This document shows positions 33,520 to 41,267 of a stretch of 64,000 nucleotides of DNA, one piece after another. A model generated the notes under the pieces. It was not told where the DNA came from and ran no database searches. It saw only the letters and a list, made by a program, of their open reading frames with translations. Source of the stretch: Eggerthella lenta DSM 2243 (GTDB lineage Bacteria > Actinomycetota > Coriobacteriia > Coriobacteriales > Eggerthellaceae); assembly GCF_000024265.1 (NCBI RefSeq), contig NC_013204.1, forward strand, positions 2,794,501-2,858,500, given 5' to 3'. The position numbers and the translations under genes were made by a program. The number at the start of each line of letters is the position of its first letter. Within the stretch, counting starts at the first letter, position 1.

Positions 33520-33998
33520 CACGCTCCCGTCCGCGCCTTGCGCGCCGTCGTTCCCACGTCGACCGGCACGATCCGCCCCGTCCCCTCGACCCGCTCGAGC
33601 GGGGGTTCGAGGCCCTCGTCCTTCTTGATCTGCTTGATCTTCTTGATCATGCACTTCTGCACGTCGTCCAACGACAATCCGAGGTCGCGGCAGGCCGCCA
33701 CGCAGTCGCTCATGATGCCGTCGACGTCTTTCGTGTACTCCTCGTCCATCTCGGCGTCGAGGTCGCGTACGAACACGCCGCGCCCGCGCGTCGATTCCAG
33801 GTAGCCGTCGGAAACGAGGCTGAGGTACGCCTTGTTCACCGTGTTGTAGTTGATGGAAATCTCCGAGGCCAGGCCGCGCACGGTGGGCAGCTGGTCGCCC
33901 GGCTTGAAGTACCCCGAGTTGATCAGGTAGATGAGCCGCTGACGCAGCTGCACCCACAACGGCACATCGGTGGTCGAATCCACTTCGAACGGAAACAT
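33519..33998 (-). CDS. GntR-family regulator, YtrA type (module C)
   Basis: A 159-residue regulator. The winged helix (to about 75) has VPLWVQLRQRLIYLI, GDQLPTVRGLA and NYNTVNKAYLSLVSDGYL. The helical tail is longer than in the other two copies and ends with a basic, Glu-rich stretch. It starts one base after the DmsC-like gene and overlaps the slipin. Its likely sites are the shared sequences at 35067-35079 and 31938-31978. Confidence 0.9.
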   Translation of the reverse strand: MFPFEVDSTTDVPLWVQLRQRLIYLINSGYFKPGDQLPTVRGLASEISINYNTVNKAYLSLVSDGYLESTRGRGVFVRDLDAEMDEEYTKDVDGIMSDCVAACRDLGLSLDDVQKCMIKKIKQIKKDEGLEPPLERVEGTGRIVPVDVGTTARKARTGA

Positions 33999-33999
33999 G

Positions 34000-34941
34000 T
34001 CACATCACTCCCATCGAGCTGAGCACCGGGTGGGCACCAGCTGCAACAACGCAGAACCGCATGACAAACCCGCCGACCAGCACGCATGCGGAGGCGAACA
34101 GAACGACGCCCGGCAATGGGCGGCGCCGCAGCGCGAGCACGACGTCCAGCGCGAACGGCACCGCCAGGCCGAGTACGACGAAGCAGCCCCAGAACAACTG
34201 CGCGTTCCGGCCCGCCACCAGCTCCCGCACCGATTGCGCCGCGGCGAGCTCGGTGCCGTTCGACAGCGGCGCGCCTGCCTGCGAAGCCGCGTATACGAAC
34301 ACCGCGACGATGGCCGCCTCGACCACGATGACCGCGGCATCGACGGCCGCCAAGCGCCCGAGCACGGCGCCGAACGCCGATGCCGCGCCCGTGATCTGAG
34401 CAAGCGCAAGCGCGCACGCGATGCCGCACGACAGCGACGACGCCGCGAACAGCGCCGGCAGCCACGGCGTGGCCCACAAGGGCACCGCGCCGAGGCTCTG
34501 CAGCAAAAGGCCGGTGTACACCATGACCACGAGGGACGCAAGCCCGGCGACCACATGAACGACGCGTACGAGGGCGACGTTCCAGACGCCGACGCCGAGC
34601 CATGCGAGGCCGAGCGCCGCCGCGAGCGCCAGGCAGGCTGCGAGCGCCCACGAGCCCACGGCCAGGTACGATGCCGTCGGGTGCACGAGCAGCAGAATCA
34701 TGCGCTCGGCGTTGCCGAGGTCGGCCACCAAACACACGATGCCCAGCGCAAGCAGCACGAACGCGGCCACGAGCCCCGAACCGAGCAGTTTGCGGTACGC
34801 GGCGCTCGGATGTAGGTGCACGCCCGGGGGCGTTGACAAGCACGAACGGGGCACGAGCAGGCCGAGCACCGAGAGCACGAGGCAGAGCCCCGCCCCGGTG
34901 CCGCCAAGGAACAGGTAGCACACCACCAGATCGCTCAGCAC
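34000..34941 (-). CDS. DmsC/NrfD-like integral membrane protein (module C)
   Basis: A 313-residue protein with about eight membrane helices, starting MLSDLVVCYLFLGGTGAG like its two paralogs. It also shares VYTGLLLQSLGAVPLW, LPALFAASSLSCG and the late LVGGFVMRFCVVAAGAHP. First gene of module C. An anchor or sensor role near the reductase is inferred from family and position. Confidence 0.82.
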   Translation of the reverse strand: MLSDLVVCYLFLGGTGAGLCLVLSVLGLLVPRSCLSTPPGVHLHPSAAYRKLLGSGLVAAFVLLALGIVCLVADLGNAERMILLLVHPTASYLAVGSWALAACLALAAALGLAWLGVGVWNVALVRVVHVVAGLASLVVMVYTGLLLQSLGAVPLWATPWLPALFAASSLSCGIACALALAQITGAASAFGAVLGRLAAVDAAVIVVEAAIVAVFVYAASQAGAPLSNGTELAAAQSVRELVAGRNAQLFWGCFVVLGLAVPFALDVVLALRRRPLPGVVLFASACVLVGGFVMRFCVVAAGAHPVLSSMGVM

Positions 34942-35064
34942 GCCCGCCCCTTCCTTCTCGATCCGTTCGCATGCGGCTCATGCGAACCATCGCGCGCCAC
35001 CGTCGCAGCCGCCTCGCCGAGCGGCTTTCGCTCCACGCGCTGCCATCTCCCCTCGATGCCGGAA

Positions 35065-35091
35065 TAGTCATAGGATAATATTAGCACGCCC
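35065..35091 (-). promoter_or_regulatory. Promoter and operator of module C
   Basis: Minus strand: an extended -10, TGCTAATAT, is followed at once by TATCCTATGAC. The plus-strand GTCATAGGATAAT (35067-35079) is identical to 13 bases of the operon 2 palindrome. The layout (extended -10, then operator) is the same as in module B. Confidence 0.55.
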
Positions 35092-35119
35092 CGATGCGCT
35101 TCGCCATTGCGGGCGGCTT

Positions 35120-35599
35120 CTAGCCTTCCCTCCGCCTCGCCAACGCTTTCGCCATTCCGTAAGCGGCGAAGACCACGACGACGGCCGCAAGGTATCCGAA
35201 GGCGTCGAACGGGAGATCCTTCCAATCGAAGTGCCGAACCGGAACGAACAGCTTGTGCGTCTGGTCGAAAAGCGACCCCGCCATGCACGCTCCCAACGAG
35301 GCGAGCATCATGGTTCCCACGCTCATTCTTTGCGAAAACCAGACAATGACCAGCACAGAGGCGAGCGCGCCGAACGCGAAGAACTCGCCTGTATGCCCTA
35401 TCCTGCGCACGGGTATCTGTTGGACGAGCTGCGCAAGCAAACCATCCGACCCTGTATGCGCGACAACGAATTTCAAGAACGCGTCGAAGCGGCTCGACAG
35501 CGCTACGCTTTCCGTCGGGCCTTGCGCGGTAAGGTAGAAGATTGCCGCGCAGATGCCGACGAAACCCAACGTGACGAGGGCGCGAGCCGCATTTCTCAT
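35120..35599 (-). CDS. VanZ-like family membrane protein
   Basis: A 159-residue protein with four membrane helices. It has the VanZ hallmarks GHTGEFFAFGALAS and SLFDQTHKLFVPVRHFDWKDLPFDAFGYL. The family includes the teicoplanin-resistance protein VanZ and many uncharacterised proteins. The start at 35599 is the first methionine of the conserved part; no clear ribosome site is visible, so it is uncertain. It stands alone between module C and the XRE gene. Confidence 0.8.
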   Translation of the reverse strand: MRNAARALVTLGFVGICAAIFYLTAQGPTESVALSSRFDAFLKFVVAHTGSDGLLAQLVQQIPVRRIGHTGEFFAFGALASVLVIVWFSQRMSVGTMMLASLGACMAGSLFDQTHKLFVPVRHFDWKDLPFDAFGYLAAVVVVFAAYGMAKALARRREG

Positions 35600-35792
35600 T
35601 CGTGTCGACCGTCGAGCGATAGGGCCTCCTCGCTGCAGGGATTCATCGATCTGCTTTGAAAGCAAGGTTTGATTATACCGAAGACGCACCGACGTCGGCG
35701 GAAACGTGCAAGATGCGTCATCTTTCCAAGAAATCGTCCATATGTACTCTGGTGGATACAAGGGTGCGTATTCAACCGGTTACGCTTGCGAC

Positions 35793-36167
35793 ATGGGAAA
35801 ATCCTCCGAAAAGAACACGCCGGCATATCACGACCCCCTTGTGCAGCAATACGCCTTCATCCTCGGCGAGAACCTTCGTCAGTTGCGCAAGGCGCAGGGC
35901 TTGACGCAGGAGCGGCTTGGGCTGATGATAGGCACCGGGCATTCTCGGATCAGCAACATCGAACGAGGCCGCGTGGTTCCGAGCGTTCCCGACATGATCA
36001 AGCTTTGCCGGGCGCTCGAGGCCGACCCCGTCGAACTCGTCGACACCGCCGCGTTCAAGCTCTCCGATTTCCCCGAACGCCAGCAGGGCCATGCGCGGCT
36101 TTACGCCCCTCCCCCGCGCCCCGCCGAAGCTACAGCTGGTCCACCAGGCTCTTCAGTTTGCGAATGA
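35793..36167 (+). CDS. XRE-family HTH regulator
   Basis: A 124-residue protein whose centre is a Cro/CI-type HTH (LGENLRQLRKAQGLTQERLGLMIGTGHSRISNIERG). A DMIKLCRALEADPVEL helix and a Pro-rich C-terminus follow. The reading frame extends upstream to 35706 with other possible starts (35742), none with a clear ribosome site. The 3' end overlaps the convergent ParB-like gene by 38 bases. Confidence 0.78.
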   Translation: MGKSSEKNTPAYHDPLVQQYAFILGENLRQLRKAQGLTQERLGLMIGTGHSRISNIERGRVVPSVPDMIKLCRALEADPVELVDTAAFKLSDFPERQQGHARLYAPPPRPAEATAGPPGSSVCE

Positions 36168-36984
36168 GTCCCTGCGAGAGCGGCACGCCCTCGCGATCCA
36201 TTCGACGAGCTTCCTCGACGCTGCGGATAGCCGCCTGCAACGCGCGGGACGCATCGGCCGTCGTCTTGGGCCGCGACGCTTTGAGGTGGGCTTTCAGCTG
36301 GCCGAAGGTCATCTCCTGGCGCTGGTACTCGACGAACAGATCCAGCTGTTTCTGGTTCGGAAGCTGCGAGATGGCGCGCAACGTGAGCGGGTCGACGACC
36401 CCGGCTTGCGCCTCCACCTGCCAGTTCTCGTTCAGGTCGCCGGTGAGGAGCTCCGCCTGCTCGCGCGTTTCGCGCAGACGCTTCTCGGCCGCGATAGCGC
36501 GCTTGACCGTGGCGGGCGACACCGACTGCCCCGTTTCCTCGGTCACGATGCGTGCGATGATGTCGTTCGTGCGCACGCCCTTGAGCGACGGGTCTGCCTC
36601 GCGCAAAGCCGGCACCTCCCTGCCGATGGCCGCGTAGCGCGCGCCGCGCTCTTCCTGCGAAAGCCGGCGCGTCACGAGGTTGGTAACATTGAGCAGCACA
36701 CGGGCGCGGGCGTCGTCCAGGTTGTCGACGAGCGTGACCGGGATGGTTCGGAAGGCCGCGTCCTCGCGGGCAAGGCGCCTGTACGCCTCGAGTCGGCGGT
36801 GCCCGGCGATCATCTGATAGGCGCCGTCCGGCAGCTTGCGCACGAGCGGCAGCTGCCCGAGACCCTCGGAGCGGATGGACGCGACGAGCTCCTGCATCTC
36901 GCTTTCATCCATGGTGAAGTCGTTCTCCGGGTGCGACTGGATGCTGTCGACGGGAAGGGCGAGCGTTTGGTAGGGAGTGGTCAT
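36130..36984 (-). CDS. ParB/RepB/Spo0J-like partition protein
   Basis: A 284-residue protein. The N-terminal ParB-like domain (about 8-100) has SHPENDF, LVASIRSEGLGQLPLV and the box AGHRRLEAYRRL, where chromosomal ParB normally has GERR. A central HTH region (TNDIIARIVTEETGQSVSPATVKRAI) and a helical C-terminus follow. No parA gene is adjacent. It may be a plasmid- or element-derived ParB, or a transcription factor of the family. It converges on and overlaps the XRE gene. Confidence 0.83.
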   Translation of the reverse strand: MTTPYQTLALPVDSIQSHPENDFTMDESEMQELVASIRSEGLGQLPLVRKLPDGAYQMIAGHRRLEAYRRLAREDAAFRTIPVTLVDNLDDARARVLLNVTNLVTRRLSQEERGARYAAIGREVPALREADPSLKGVRTNDIIARIVTEETGQSVSPATVKRAIAAEKRLRETREQAELLTGDLNENWQVEAQAGVVDPLTLRAISQLPNQKQLDLFVEYQRQEMTFGQLKAHLKASRPKTTADASRALQAAIRSVEEARRMDREGVPLSQGLIRKLKSLVDQL

Positions 36985-37367
36985 CGGGATTATCTCCTTT
37001 GCATATTATTTCATATTTATGCAATTTTTTGTATAAATCAACGCTACTATTGAATAGAATAAAATCTTAAATTGAATATACTTCATTATAGACTGTCTAG
37101 CTTTTCGGCAATAGCCTCCGTTTCTCCAAACCCCTTACGCAGATCCGCCATGCCGTCTTCCCGTGGATCGCGAGTTTCGAAATCGCAGCTTCCAGCATAA
37201 GCGGTTTACCCCTCGATGGCAAACCCGATCGTTTTTTCTGCCGACGTTTCAAACGCTTTTCGCAATCAAAATATCGCCGCTTGCCGATCGACCTTCCCGT
37301 TCGTTTTGTCAAACGCGTCGTTCGTGACGACGCCCCGGATATTAATGGAAAACGATAAAAAACTTTC
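36985..37367. other. AT-rich control region
   Basis: The stretch 37000-37095 is markedly AT-rich compared with both sides and probably carries the promoter of the ParB-like gene. A 71-codon minus-strand frame (37097-37312) is rich in Arg and Lys and has no visible support. I do not call it a gene. Confidence 0.5.
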
Positions 37368-37403
37368 TATAATGCGAACTAGGCAACTCATAATTAAGTT
37401 GCC
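37368..37403 (+). promoter_or_regulatory. Promoter with inverted repeat before the 99-residue gene
   Basis: TATAAT (37368-37373) is followed by the inverted repeat GGCAACT (37382-37388) / AGTTGCC (37397-37403), which would overlap the transcription start. Confidence 0.5.
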
Positions 37404-37438
37404 GGGCGGCACGCACCGATCGTCTCAAAGGAGGCACC

Positions 37439-37738
37439 ATGTCGGATTTCAAAGAAATAGCGGTTCGCAACAGGCAAAACGGCGTTAGCGGCGAGCAGAC
37501 GGGCAGGGATCTTTTCGCTCTCTCGCCCAACGGTCCGCTCGAAGATGTGGTGGAGGCTCTGGCCTTCGCCGGATTCCCTCCGCGCGACACCATCATGGGC
37601 GCTACCCAGTATTCTACGTCCCTGTATCCGGGCGAAAGCGAGTACACGCATCGCCAGGTGATCATCGACAAGATGAAGGCCGTAGGCTATCCGGCCAACG
37701 AAGTCGATGATGCCGTTGCCGACATTTGGCGCGGGTAG
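37439..37738 (+). CDS. Small hypothetical protein, 99 residues
   Basis: Preceded by a strong AAAGGAGG site 6 bases before the ATG. The protein is acidic and has no signal peptide or membrane helix. Two similar helical halves can be seen: GPLEDVVEALAFAGFPPRDTI and RQVIIDKMKAVGYPANEVDDAV. Each is like the small GF/GY-containing helical repeat of surface Ltp-type proteins, but the match is too weak to name. It lies 102 bases before the cystatin-like gene. Confidence 0.7.
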   Translation: MSDFKEIAVRNRQNGVSGEQTGRDLFALSPNGPLEDVVEALAFAGFPPRDTIMGATQYSTSLYPGESEYTHRQVIIDKMKAVGYPANEVDDAVADIWRG

Positions 37739-37840
37739 GCGCTTTCTTTCGAGAAAGGTGTCAACGGGGTTCCGCGCGACACGATTGCTGAACAAGTCGA
37801 GGCCGAGGGTTTCGAAACGACGGAGCGAAAGGAGAGCACG

Positions 37841-38122
37841 ATGCTCGGAACATGGGAAATCGCGAAAATGAAAAAGTCAAGCCTGCCTGAAAAGGTTGCC
37901 AGCGGCTTCAGCGAGGCCACGAAGAACCTCAAGGGCGCGAAATACCGCCCGGTTCTGTACTGCGGCAAGCAGATCGTGGCAGGCACGAACCACATGATCA
38001 TCTGCAAGCAAACGCTTTCGGACAGAGAGGGCACCGAGCATGTGGTGGCGATGATGCTGCACCAACCTTTGCCGAAGCAGGGAAAGAAATGGGAGATCGT
38101 CTCCATCACGCCCATCGTGTAA
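37841..38122 (+). CDS. Small cystatin-like protein (QxVxG motif)
   Basis: A 93-residue protein preceded by AAAGGAG. The central hairpin YCGKQIVAGTNHMIICKQTL matches the cystatin inhibitor loop (QVVAGTNY in animal cystatins) in both motif and following strand. There is a helix-like region before it and further strands after it, as in the cystatin fold. It has no signal peptide. Bacterial cystatin-like proteins are known but their targets are not. Whether it inhibits a cysteine protease is untested. Confidence 0.65.
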   Translation: MLGTWEIAKMKKSSLPEKVASGFSEATKNLKGAKYRPVLYCGKQIVAGTNHMIICKQTLSDREGTEHVVAMMLHQPLPKQGKKWEIVSITPIV

Positions 38123-38173
38123 GGGCTCGAACCCGGTAGGGCCCTTCGGCGCTGCCTGGTTGCAAGGCTAGTA

Positions 38174-38220
38174 GGCGGGTCGTTCGAAGTGCCCCAGGGC
38201 GTTCGAGCGACCCGCCTTTT
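38174..38220 (+). terminator. Rho-independent terminator
   Basis: A 15-bp stem with one mismatch (GGCGGGTCGTTCGAA, 38174-38188, with 38202-38216) is followed by TTTT. It lies 50 bases after the cystatin-like gene and before the polysaccharide locus. Confidence 0.85.
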
Positions 38221-38260
38221 CGTTGCTGGCGGGGACGCGAAACGAACCCGCGGGGTCACC

Positions 38261-39067
38261 ATGACCCCGCAAGAGCCCTACCTCGCCCCGCGGGCATGCC
38301 GTTTCGACGATAAGCGCGGTTATGTAAAGTCGAGCGCGAGGGTCGGGGATGCCGAGCCGATGGCCGCCTCCGACGTGGCGTTCCTGGCGCCCGAGCTGGT
38401 GTCGGAGGCCGAGGGCCCCGTGCCCGTCCCCGCGCCGGCGGAGGGGCGGCTGGGATACCGCTTCGTGAAGCGGGCGTTCGACATCGCGTTCTCGCTGTGC
38501 GCGATAGCCGTGCTGCTGGTCCCCTCGATCATCCTGTGCGTCGCCATCCGCCTGGAGTCCCCGGGCTGCCCCATCTACTCCCAGAAGCGCGTCGGGCGCA
38601 TCGGGAGGAGCGGCGAGGTGCGAACGTTCGACATGTACAAGTTCAGGAGCATGCACAAGGACGCCGACGAGCGCCTGTCCGAGCTCCAGGAACTCAACGA
38701 GGCCGACGGCCCGCTGTTCAAGATCAAGGACGACCCTCGCGTGACGAGGATCGGCAAGTTCATCCGCAAGCACTCCATAGACGAGCTCCCGCAGTTCCTG
38801 AACTGCCTCATGGGCCAGCTCTCCTGCGTGGGCCCGCGCCCGCCGCTCCCCTCCGAGGTGGCCCAGTACGACGAGCGCGCCATGCGCCGCCTGTCCGTCA
38901 AGCCCGGCCTCACCGGCTACTGGCAGGTGAGGGGCCGCAGCGACACGACCTTCGACGACATGGTGGCCATGGACCTCGCCTACATCGAGGAGAGGTCGTT
39001 TCTGGTGGACCTCAAGGTGATAGCGAAGACGGTTGTGACGATGCTCGATGGCAAAGGCGCGTGCTGA
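38261..39067 (+). CDS. Undecaprenyl-phosphate sugar-1-phosphate transferase
   Basis: A 268-residue initiating transferase of the bacterial sugar transferase family. It has one N-terminal membrane helix (about 78-100), then KRVGRIGRSGEVRTFDMYKFRSM, IKDDPRVTRIGKFIRKHSIDELPQFLN and SCVGPRPPLPSEV, ending LTGYWQVRGRSDTTFDDMVAMDLAYIE. It loads the first sugar phosphate on the lipid carrier. The gene is as GC-rich as the chromosome, unlike the genes after it. The ATG at 38261 is likely; 38360 is an alternative. Confidence 0.92.
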   Translation: MTPQEPYLAPRACRFDDKRGYVKSSARVGDAEPMAASDVAFLAPELVSEAEGPVPVPAPAEGRLGYRFVKRAFDIAFSLCAIAVLLVPSIILCVAIRLESPGCPIYSQKRVGRIGRSGEVRTFDMYKFRSMHKDADERLSELQELNEADGPLFKIKDDPRVTRIGKFIRKHSIDELPQFLNCLMGQLSCVGPRPPLPSEVAQYDERAMRRLSVKPGLTGYWQVRGRSDTTFDDMVAMDLAYIEERSFLVDLKVIAKTVVTMLDGKGAC

Positions 39068-39218
39068 GATGGGTTGTTGCGGACGAGCGGCAAAAGTTGA
39101 TGCATTGCTCAGTCTTCGGGCCGGAAAAGGTGTTCGAACGACGGTCGAATGGTGTTACGGGGCAGATGCTATGCGCGTTTTCGCAATAGCGTCTTCGCAT
39201 TCAAGTAGGAGATCTTAA

Positions 39219-40058
39219 GTGTCGTGCGACAATGGTTCATATTCGTTTCTCATGAGCATCTATGAAAAAACCAAAGCTTCGGAACTGAGTAGAAGCATAG
39301 ATTGCATGCTTGGACAGACGGTTCCCCCTTCTGAAATCGTAATAGTGAAGGACGGTGGTTTGCCGCCAGCTCTGGACAAACTGCTTGCCGATTATGCTTT
39401 GAAGCATCCGAACGTGATGAAAATCGTGGGCTACCCAAGCAACCAAGGACTTTGGTACGCATTGCGCATGGGTCTCGGAGAGTGCTCTAATGAATTGGTA
39501 GCCCGAATGGACTCCGATGACTATTCTTGCCCAGATCGCATTGAACAAGAACTGGCCGTGATGCGCAACGACCCCTCTATCGACTGCGTCGGCACAAACG
39601 TAATCGAATTCGAGGGATCGTTGGACAATCAGGTGTCGCTCGTCGACCTGCCTAGCAACCATGAGGATATACTTCGCTTCGGAAAAAGAAGATGCCCGTT
39701 TCGCCATCCGACGTTGCTGTATAAGAAAAGCGTAGTTCTTCAATCGGGAGGCTATCAAGAGATGCCCCTGTTCGAGGATTACGATCTTTATATGCGCATG
39801 GTTAGCGCCGGGGCAAAGTTTCAAAACATTGCCGAACCTCTTGTTTTCGTGGGTGTCGACAGGAGCTTTTTTCAAAGACGCGGTGACCCTAGCTACTTGA
39901 AAAAAATGGTCTATTTTCGAACAACGTGCTTAAAAAGAAGGGATATCAACGCCTTTGAATACACCACTTCAATTATCCCCCACGCTATTGTTTGCTTGTT
40001 GCCGAATCGGCTAAGGGCATTCGCTTACAAAACGTTCTTGCGCGCAGAGGTAAAATGA
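39219..40058 (+). CDS. Glycosyltransferase family 2
   Basis: A 279-residue GT-A enzyme: FLMSIYEKTKASELSRSIDCMLGQTVPPSEIVIVKDGG at the start, the metal-binding ARMDSDDYSCPDR, and a later LFEDYDLYMRM. It starts with GTG at 39219 behind AGGAGA. It overlaps the next gene by four bases. GC content drops clearly from here on, which suggests acquired DNA. The sugar is unknown. Confidence 0.88.
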   Translation: MSCDNGSYSFLMSIYEKTKASELSRSIDCMLGQTVPPSEIVIVKDGGLPPALDKLLADYALKHPNVMKIVGYPSNQGLWYALRMGLGECSNELVARMDSDDYSCPDRIEQELAVMRNDPSIDCVGTNVIEFEGSLDNQVSLVDLPSNHEDILRFGKRRCPFRHPTLLYKKSVVLQSGGYQEMPLFEDYDLYMRMVSAGAKFQNIAEPLVFVGVDRSFFQRRGDPSYLKKMVYFRTTCLKRRDINAFEYTTSIIPHAIVCLLPNRLRAFAYKTFLRAEVK

Positions 40059-41212
40059 AAAGGGCAATCAATAACGCACTCGTTCGTACGCGAAATGGAG
40101 TGAACCGACTCTCAAGAGCGCTGATAGGAAGCGAAGCGACGAGAAAGCTGCTTGTTGTTCGATACTACCAACTTAAGATTGCGGCTCATAACGCAATGCG
40201 AAAAAAAGCCGCAAACGATATCAAGAGCTTGATGTCTTGGCGTACTGCAATGAAATGCAGAATAGATTTTTCATCGGAAGTATACCGTGGTAACGCTCTG
40301 TACGGTTTGGGGAGGGTGCTTCGCAATTATTGTGGAGTTGTCGACTCGCCTAAAGCATGCATAGAGCATGGAGTTCATTTTGGGGAATACGTGAATCAGA
40401 GCGAGACTGACAAGAGCGAATTGCCCGCGCTGTTTACGCTTAGCCCGTATCGACTTGAGCAGATCCGAAAAGCATCTTCGGTTCCTGTGTGCATCGTTGG
40501 GCCTTATATCGCATATTCGAAAGATTATCTGGACAACAAGAGCATTGAGGCAATTCGGGATCGGCTTGGAAAAACCATCCTAGCGATTCCCAGCCATTCA
40601 GTTAGAGGAGGAACGGTATCGTATGACTACAAGGATTTCATAAACGAAATCCGGCGTGTTAAAAATGCTATCAACGCGCAGACTATCCTTGTGATGTTGT
40701 ATTACCAAGATATACTAAACGGGGATGCTGCTATTTTCGAAGACGCGGGCTTTGTTGTTGTGACATGCGGATATAGAGAGGATTGTCATTTTCTAGAACG
40801 GCAAAGAACCTTAATCAAGCTTGCTGATTTCACTATGTCAAACAGCATAGGAACCCACGTTGGGTACTGCGTCTATATGGGAAAGCCCCATTATTCCTTC
40901 AAGCAATGGTATGAATACGACATCGTTTTACATAGCGAAAAAGATACGGCAAAAGCGCAAGGTGAGCTTTTCGAGCAAGAGGTGGTAAGAGACGCCTTTT
41001 CAAGCTGCGAAGAAGCAATCACGGAACAGCAGCTGTCCATTTGTAAAAAATATTGGGGGTTCGATTATGTGAAGTCGAAGGAAGAGATGAGATTGATTCT
41101 AGATATGTGCTCAAAGGCCTACGCTGCTCCTCCTTGCGCCAGGCAGAGCCGACTACGAACAGAACTCGAAAAGCACGAGAATGAGAAAATAAGGCAGCTC
41201 TTCTGCTGTTAG
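40055..41212 (+). CDS. Unrecognised protein of the glycan locus
   Basis: A 385-residue soluble protein starting in the stop of the GT2 gene. It is not recognised. The central part (VPVCIVGPYIAYSKDYLD, KTILAIPSHSVRGG, AINAQTILVMLYYQD) and SNSIGTHVGYCVYMGKPHYSF look like the two Rossmann halves and the acceptor loop of GT-B glycosyltransferases. A sugar-transfer role is therefore reasonable, by position and fold impression only. Confidence 0.6.
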   Translation: MKRAINNALVRTRNGVNRLSRALIGSEATRKLLVVRYYQLKIAAHNAMRKKAANDIKSLMSWRTAMKCRIDFSSEVYRGNALYGLGRVLRNYCGVVDSPKACIEHGVHFGEYVNQSETDKSELPALFTLSPYRLEQIRKASSVPVCIVGPYIAYSKDYLDNKSIEAIRDRLGKTILAIPSHSVRGGTVSYDYKDFINEIRRVKNAINAQTILVMLYYQDILNGDAAIFEDAGFVVVTCGYREDCHFLERQRTLIKLADFTMSNSIGTHVGYCVYMGKPHYSFKQWYEYDIVLHSEKDTAKAQGELFEQEVVRDAFSSCEEAITEQQLSICKKYWGFDYVKSKEEMRLILDMCSKAYAAPPCARQSRLRTELEKHENEKIRQLFCC

Positions 41213-41267
41213 ATCCATTGCATAATTCCATTTTGAGGGCAGTGATCTTTAGATTGGTGCATGTGTT

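Noticed and set aside
37097-37312. 71-codon Arg/Lys-rich minus-strand frame near the ParB-like gene
   Set aside because: No ribosome site or known motif; it lies in a control region.
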